From Chloroflexota bacterium (GTDB taxonomy: Bacteria; Chloroflexota; Anaerolineae; B4-G1), in assembly GCA_011046405.1 (NCBI GenBank), contig DSAR01000169.1:1-9293 (forward strand): 9,293 nucleotides of DNA, read 5' to 3'. Of this stretch, positions 5,467 to 9,293 are shown in pieces (position 1 is the first letter of the stretch; each line of letters starts with the position of its first letter). The position numbers and the translations under genes were made by a program. Under the pieces are notes generated by a model. The model did not search any database. It was not told where the DNA came from and saw nothing but the letters and a program-made list of their open reading frames with translations.

Positions 5467-6261
5467 ATGGAATTCAAAAACGGTGCGAAAGTGTTGGCAT
5501 CTGACGGTGAGAAGATCGGTCGCTTGAATCGGTTGGTGATTGACCCCCGTTCGAACGAGGTCACCCACATCGTGGTCGAGAAGGGATGGTTGTTCCCAAA
5601 GGATAAAGTGCTACCGATCGACTGGGTCGAGAAGACGGAGGAAAAGCGCGTGCTTCTCCGGGACGACGTGGAGGATTTGAAGAATCTGCCGGATTTCGAG
5701 ACGACCCACTACGTGGCCGTGAACGAGGATGAGGAGATAAAAGACTCATCGGCGTTCCCCGACAAGGTCCTGCCTGACGTCTACTGGTATCCCCCGCTGC
5801 GCACTTACTGGTGGAAGCCCAGCGGATACCTGGGCTTTCGTAGTTATTTCGGGTATCCCAAACCGCCTTACGTCGACGAGCCCAGCATCCACGTGCGGCC
5901 CCAGCCCGAGACCCGAGTCCGGGAGCGACCGGAGGTGAAACGGGTGACCGAGCGGCAGGTGCCGGAGGGGACAGTGGCCCTCAAGGAGGGGGCGCAGGTC
6001 TTCGACAAGGCGGGGGAGCACGTGGGGGATATTTCCCGCGTCTTGACCGTTCCCAACGAGCCCTGCGTCACCCACATCGTCGTGTCGAAGGGTATCCTGT
6101 TCAAGGAGGAAAAACTGGTGCCGACGACGTGGATCGCCGACGTCGAGGAGGACGAGGTGCGGTTGGCCGTCTCGGGTGAGATGGTGAACGAGCGGGCGGT
6201 GAACGAGCGGGCGCTGAACGAGCGGGCGCTGAACGAGCGGGGGCGAAAGGAATCGGCGTGA
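5467..6261 (+). CDS. Two-domain PRC-barrel protein with aromatic linker and NERA tail repeats
   Basis: This is an intact 264-aa soluble protein with two PRC-barrel folds, small beta barrels known from photosynthetic reaction centre H subunits and RimM, generally protein-protein interaction modules. Barrel 1 spans about residues 1-75 (NGAKVLASDGEKIGRL ... VTHIVVEKGWLF) and barrel 2 about 166-238 (EGAQVFDKAGEHVGDI ... VTHIVVSKGILF). Between them lies a linker very rich in Tyr, Trp, Phe, Pro and Gly (about 104-135: VYWYPP, YWWKPSG, YFGYPKPP) and then a charged, Arg/Glu-rich stretch (142-165). The tail carries four near-identical 5-residue repeats (240-259). AAAGGAG at 5453-5459 lies 7 nt before the ATG. 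The stop overlaps the NAPRTase start (GTGA), so it heads the operon. A stress-related scaffold or envelope-associated role is inference only. Confidence 0.9.
   Translation: MEFKNGAKVLASDGEKIGRLNRLVIDPRSNEVTHIVVEKGWLFPKDKVLPIDWVEKTEEKRVLLRDDVEDLKNLPDFETTHYVAVNEDEEIKDSSAFPDKVLPDVYWYPPLRTYWWKPSGYLGFRSYFGYPKPPYVDEPSIHVRPQPETRVRERPEVKRVTERQVPEGTVALKEGAQVFDKAGEHVGDISRVLTVPNEPCVTHIVVSKGILFKEEKLVPTTWIADVEEDEVRLAVSGEMVNERAVNERALNERALNERGRKESA
6184..6243 (+). repeat. Four 15-bp in-frame tandem repeats at the end of the PRC-barrel gene
   Basis: Four consecutive 15-nt units start at 6184, 6199, 6214 and 6229, each of the form [GC]TGAACGAGCGGGCG, the last ending GGG. They encode VNERA, VNERA, LNERA, LNERG. 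Being a multiple of three, unit gain or loss would keep frame and the overlap with the next gene. Confidence 0.95.
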
Positions 6262-7425
6262 AGGCCGCGGAACGGCGGCAGGCCGAGGGGATCCTGCGGA
6301 CCGACCAGTATCAACTGACGATGGCCCAGTTGTACTACCGGATGGGCCTGCACGAGCGCCCGGGGGCAATTGCTCCTGGAGTTTGGCCTGCGACGGGCCC
6401 AGGAGCGGGGAGCCAGCGCGGGCGCCCGGGCGGCCCTGATCGGCGGGGCTGACTTTACCTCCAACGTGGGAGTCTCACGTGTCGTGGGGTACCCGCCCCA
6501 GGGGACCCACGCTCACAGTATGGTCCAGGTCTTTATGGCGCTGGGAGGAAGCGAGTTGGACGCCTTTCGCGCTTACGCCGACGTGTATCCTGACAATTGC
6601 CTCCTGCTGGTCGATACCGTGGATACGCTGGAGAGCGGCATCCCCAACGCCATCCGGGTCTTCGAGGAACTGCGGGAGAAGGGACACGAGCCGGTGGGCG
6701 TGCGCTTGGATTCCGGCGACCTGGCGTACCTGAGCGTCCAGGCGGCCAAGATGCTGAACGAGGCCGGTTTCCCCGACGTGTCCATCGTACTCTCCAACCA
6801 GCTAGACGAGCTGGTCATCTGGCAGATCATCATCCAGATAGAAAAGGAAGCGCCCCTTTACGGCGTCGATGCCGATCACCTGATCCACCGCCTGGCCTAC
6901 GGCGTGGGCACGCGCCTGATTACCTCTCAAGGATCGGCGGCGTTGGATGGCGTGTACAAGTTGGTGGCGGTCCAGGATGAGGCCGGGGACTGGTCCCCGG
7001 CGATCAAGCTCTCGGAGACGCCAGCCAAGGTACCCAATCCAGGGTACAAGCACGCCTGGCGCGTGTACGACCGGCGGGACAAGGCCGTCGTCGACCTGCT
7101 TGGCCTGGAAGACGAGGACCCCCGGGAGATGGACGAACTCATTCTCCATCACCCGACGGAGCATACAGTTTACCGCACGCTCCCCCAGGACGGAATCTCG
7201 GAGGTCGAACCGCTGCTGGTCGATGTCCTGGACGCGGGGACACCGGTCTACGATGAACCCCCGGTCGAGGAAATGCGCCGACAACGCCAGGCCGACCTGG
7301 ACCGCCTGGATCCGGGCGTCCGCCGGATCGTGAACCCTCACTGGTATCACGTCTCGCTCACGGAACGTCTGTGGGACTTGAAGCAGACGCTGATCCAGTC
7401 GGTGAAAGGAAATTCTGATGTTTGA
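6258..7425 (+). pseudogene. pncB: Nicotinate phosphoribosyltransferase with internal deletion and frame change
   Basis: NAPRTase joins nicotinate and PRPP, with ATP, to form nicotinate mononucleotide in NAD salvage. GTG 6258 overlaps the PRC-barrel stop (GTGA) and has AAAGGA at 6246-6251. The first ~35 codons are typical (ILRTDQYQLTMAQLYYRMGL). At about 6361 the sequence jumps, in another frame, to GQLLLEFGLRRAQERGA and then runs intact to TGA 7423-7425: TSNVGVSRV, GTHAHSMVQ (containing the His expected to be phosphorylated), NCLLLVDTVDTLESG, RLDSGDLAYLS, and IVLSNQLDE are all present. Roughly 100-120 residues are missing, including the region around the second conserved block of the N-terminal domain. 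The starting frame closes at 6450-6452 after 64 codons. Length without the deletion would match the ~480-aa family. As written it should be inactive. Confidence 0.88.
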
Positions 7426-8038
7426 CGATAGAAAGGACGCCGGCCAGCAACTGGGCCAGGCCCTGGAACGGTACCGGGGCCAGCGGCTGCTCGTTTTGGC
7501 CATCCCTCGGGGCGGGGCGGAGGTAGGGTACCGGGTGGCTCGGTATCTCGATGCCGATTTTTCTTTGTTGATCGCGCGCAAACTTCCCTTCCCCACCAAC
7601 CCGGAATCGGGCTTTGGAGCCATCGCGGAGGATGGCAGCACCTTCATCTATCCCACGGCGGCGGCGCGGGTACCGCGAGAGTCGATCGAGGAGATCATCA
7701 ATTATCAAAAAGAGGAGATTGAACGCCGGATCGAGGTGTTGCGGGATGGGGAACCCTTGCCAGACCTGGCCGACCGGACCGTCATCCTGGTCGACGATGG
7801 GATCGCCATGGGCTCCACGATGCGGGCCTCAATTCAGCTTTGCAAAAATCAGAAGGCGGGACACGTCGTCGTCGCTGTGCCGGTGGCGGGTGAGCGGGCC
7901 ATCCGGGATATCAAGCCCCTCGTCGACGACGTGGTTGTCCTGGAATCGCCGTCCTACTTCCGGGCGGTCGCCCAGGTCTACCGTCATTGGCGCGATGTGC
8001 ACGATCGAGAGGTGTTGGAGATCATGGAAAGGATTTAA
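7418..8038 (+). CDS. COG1926-type phosphoribosyltransferase-domain protein
   Basis: This intact 206-aa protein has the type I phosphoribosyltransferase fold. The PRPP-binding loop reads VILVDDGIAMGSTM (122-135), with the paired acidic residues Asp126-Asp127. Other family blocks are VLAIPRGGAEVGY (26-38), ARKLPFPTNPESGFGAIAEDG (split here as residues 53-62 and 63-73) and VVAVPVAG (151-158). COG1926 proteins are usually annotated as predicted phosphoribosyltransferases with unknown acceptor; they recur beside Usp genes and, in Mycobacterium tuberculosis, beside pncB2 in the DosR regulon (Rv0571c, Rv0573c). The ATG overlaps the NAPRTase stop by 8 nt and has GAAAGGA at 7404-7410, so it can be translated even though the upstream gene is broken. 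The Usp gene starts 2 nt after its stop. Substrate unknown. Confidence 0.9.
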   Translation: MFDDRKDAGQQLGQALERYRGQRLLVLAIPRGGAEVGYRVARYLDADFSLLIARKLPFPTNPESGFGAIAEDGSTFIYPTAAARVPRESIEEIINYQKEEIERRIEVLRDGEPLPDLADRTVILVDDGIAMGSTMRASIQLCKNQKAGHVVVAVPVAGERAIRDIKPLVDDVVVLESPSYFRAVAQVYRHWRDVHDREVLEIMERI

Positions 8039-8040
8039 AA

Positions 8041-8997
8041 ATGTTTGATCGAATTCTGGTACCATTGGATGGCTCTAACCTGGCCGAGGCGGTGTTGCCC
8101 CACGTCGTGACCACCGCCCAGGCCTTCGATGCCCAGATCATCCTGCTGCGGGTCATGGAGCGTCGTGATAATGAGAAGGACGAGGAGACGTTGAGTCCCC
8201 TCCGCTGGCAATTGCGCAAATCGGAGGCTGAGGCTTACCTGGATGCGGTGCACGAGCGCTTGCGAGGAATCGGGCTCCAGGTGGAGAAGGTTATCTTGGA
8301 GGGAGACGCCGCCGAGCGGATTGTCACCTTTGCCCACGAACAGGAGGTGGGCCTGCTCGTGCTCAGCAGTCACGGCCGGAGCGGGCTCAGCAAGTGGAAC
8401 ATCAACAGCGTCGTCCAGAAGGTGATCCTGCGGGCTTACGTGCCTACGTTGATCGTGCGGGCCTACCGCGCCGTTCCCGAGAACCTGGAGGGCTGGCGCT
8501 ATCGAAAGCTCATGGTGCCGCTGGATGGTTCCCAGCGGGCCGAATACGTCCTGTCGCTGGCGACCAGCTTGGCCCATTCCCAGGACGCGCAATTGTTGTT
8601 GGCCCACGTCGTGAAAAAACCGGAGATAGCCCGCCGGGCACCGCTGACCGGGGAAGAGCAGGAATTGCTGGAACGTCTGGTGGCGATCAACCGAAAGGAG
8701 GGGGAGGCCTACATGGCGGATCTGGAAAGCCGCCTCTCGGCCGACGTTCATTCCCACCTGGTCGTTGGCGAAAGCATCGCCGCCAGTCTGCACCGCCTGG
8801 TCCGGCAGGAGAAGGTGGATCTCGTCCTCTTGAGCGCCCACGGTTATTCCGGCGAGGCCCAGTGGCCATATGGCAGTGTGACCCTCAACTTCATCGCCTA
8901 TGGTGCGACCCCCTTGTTGATCGTCCAGGATATTTCCCGGGAAGAGGCTGAGAAATTGAAAGTTGAAGAAGTCGCACAGGAGAAAAAGGGCCATTGA
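8041..8997 (+). CDS. Tandem universal stress protein (two UspA domains)
   Basis: This 318-aa cytosolic protein has two Usp folds, about residues 1-142 and 154-297, plus a charged tail (298-318). Domain 1 opens with FDRILVPLDGS and ends with LSSHGRSGLSKWNINSVVQK; domain 2 opens with YRKLMVPLDGS and ends with LSAHGYSGEAQWPYGSV. The ATP-binding signature G-2x-G-9x-G(S/T) is well kept in domain 2 (HG...GS at 267-279) but in domain 1 the final Gly-Ser is Asn122-Ser123, so domain 1 may bind nucleotide poorly (inference). I chose ATG 8041 rather than the in-frame ATG at 7987 because the family starts at MFDRILVPLDGS and GGAAAGGA (8026-8033) lies 7 nt before it. Its stop overlaps the next start (TGATGA region, A shared at 8997), continuing the operon. 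Likely a stress- or energy-responsive regulator. Confidence 0.93.
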   Translation: MFDRILVPLDGSNLAEAVLPHVVTTAQAFDAQIILLRVMERRDNEKDEETLSPLRWQLRKSEAEAYLDAVHERLRGIGLQVEKVILEGDAAERIVTFAHEQEVGLLVLSSHGRSGLSKWNINSVVQKVILRAYVPTLIVRAYRAVPENLEGWRYRKLMVPLDGSQRAEYVLSLATSLAHSQDAQLLLAHVVKKPEIARRAPLTGEEQELLERLVAINRKEGEAYMADLESRLSADVHSHLVVGESIAASLHRLVRQEKVDLVLLSAHGYSGEAQWPYGSVTLNFIAYGATPLLIVQDISREEAEKLKVEEVAQEKKGH

Positions 8998-9293
8998 TGA
9001 CGTCTAGCAACGAACTTTTTACACAAATTCCCCTGGAGAACCGGCGGTGGGACGTGGACGACCTGGAGGACCTGGCCGCCCAGTTGGCCGAGCGCCACGC
9101 CGGGCGCCTCGCTACTTCCGAACGATTTGGTCCGGATGCGCCCCACCTGGCGTCCCTCTCCGAGCATAAGTCCATCCTGCGCCAGGTGTACGAACAGTTC
9201 CAGGAGGTGACCGAGGTGGAAGGGATCCTCTCCAGCGCCGGAGAGTGGATCCTGGACAATTACCACTTGATCCAACAGACGATCCGGCAGACC
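8997..9293 (+). CDS. Start of a cyclic beta-1,2-glucan synthase-like (GT84/GH94) protein, 3' end outside the window
   Basis: Ninety-nine codons are open from ATG 8997 to the window edge. The Usp stop TGA (8995-8997) overlaps this ATG by one base, and AAGGG at 8986-8990 (6 nt gap) can serve as ribosome site. The N-terminus is hydrophilic: DVDDLEDLAAQLAERHA (residues 19-35), then a helical stretch, then SSAGEWILDNYHLIQQTIR (79-97). The latter matches the conserved L(T/S)PA.EWLLDN..I..E.IR segment near the start of NdvB-type cyclic beta-1,2-glucan synthases and related GH94 glycosyl-hydrolase/phosphorylase giants (~2800 aa). These polymerise UDP-glucose and cut the chain by phosphorolysis at the inner membrane. 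Only the N-terminal segment is visible, so the catalytic modules cannot be confirmed. Adjacent Usp and phosphoribosyltransferase genes fit a stress or osmoadaptation role. Confidence 0.65.
   Translation, partial: MTSSNELFTQIPLENRRWDVDDLEDLAAQLAERHAGRLATSERFGPDAPHLASLSEHKSILRQVYEQFQEVTEVEGILSSAGEWILDNYHLIQQTIRQT

Noticed and set aside
7987..8040. Earlier in-frame ATG (7987) as the Usp start
   Set aside because: It lies inside the upstream gene, adds residues foreign to the family, and the ATG at 8041 has a well placed Shine-Dalgarno and the canonical MFDRILVPLDGS start.
8035..8994. A ~319-codon minus-strand open frame opposite the Usp gene
   Set aside because: It exactly shadows the two-domain Usp protein, whose motifs are unambiguous; the minus product has no family features.

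Overview
The window is GC-rich DNA, densely packed on the + strand, that most resembles a Chloroflexota-like (Anaerolineae-type) environmental bacterium. This is inferred from gene content and protein flavour: a bacterial serpin, DUF2267, a PRC-barrel protein, a COG1926 phosphoribosyltransferase, a tandem universal-stress protein and a cyclic-glucan-synthase-like protein. No marker gene fixes the taxonomy. All recognisable genes lie on the + strand.

Layout. 1-535: C-terminal half of an inhibitory-type serpin, cut by the window edge. 542-827: an N-terminal stub of fpg (mutM) running into an imperfect inverted repeat. 928-1320: a DUF2267 protein. 1334-3724: a carbon-metabolism block holding a ppsA remnant (only the first ~31 and last ~45 codons survive), a PHP-domain phosphoesterase overlapping it by ATGA, and an intact pyruvate kinase of the K+-independent type. 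3822-4311: a probable APS-kinase fragment joined to the C-terminal half of GAPDH. 4424-5409: two tandem paralogues of an unrecognised beta-rich protein. The first is broken by an in-frame amber at codon 22 and the second by an internal deletion; a heptamer tandem repeat and a strong intrinsic terminator lie between them. 5467-9293: an overlapping, probably co-transcribed stress module of a two-domain PRC-barrel protein, a broken nicotinate phosphoribosyltransferase, a COG1926 phosphoribosyltransferase, a tandem UspA protein, and the start of a cyclic beta-1,2-glucan synthase-like gene.

The most unusual feature is the repeated damage pattern. ppsA, the second beta-rich paralogue and the NAPRTase each keep their own 5' end (about 75-105 nt) and their own 3' end, but lack the middle and change frame at the join. 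cysC/gap and fpg are also truncated or chimeric. Intact genes are interleaved between them. Either the locus really is decaying through internal deletions, or the assembly has systematically collapsed sequence. Read mapping across the junctions would decide.

How the genes work together. The intact part of the first block covers the pyruvate/PEP node of glycolysis. The second block resembles stress or dormancy clusters in which NAD salvage, COG1926 phosphoribosyltransferases and Usp proteins sit together, as in the mycobacterial DosR regulon.
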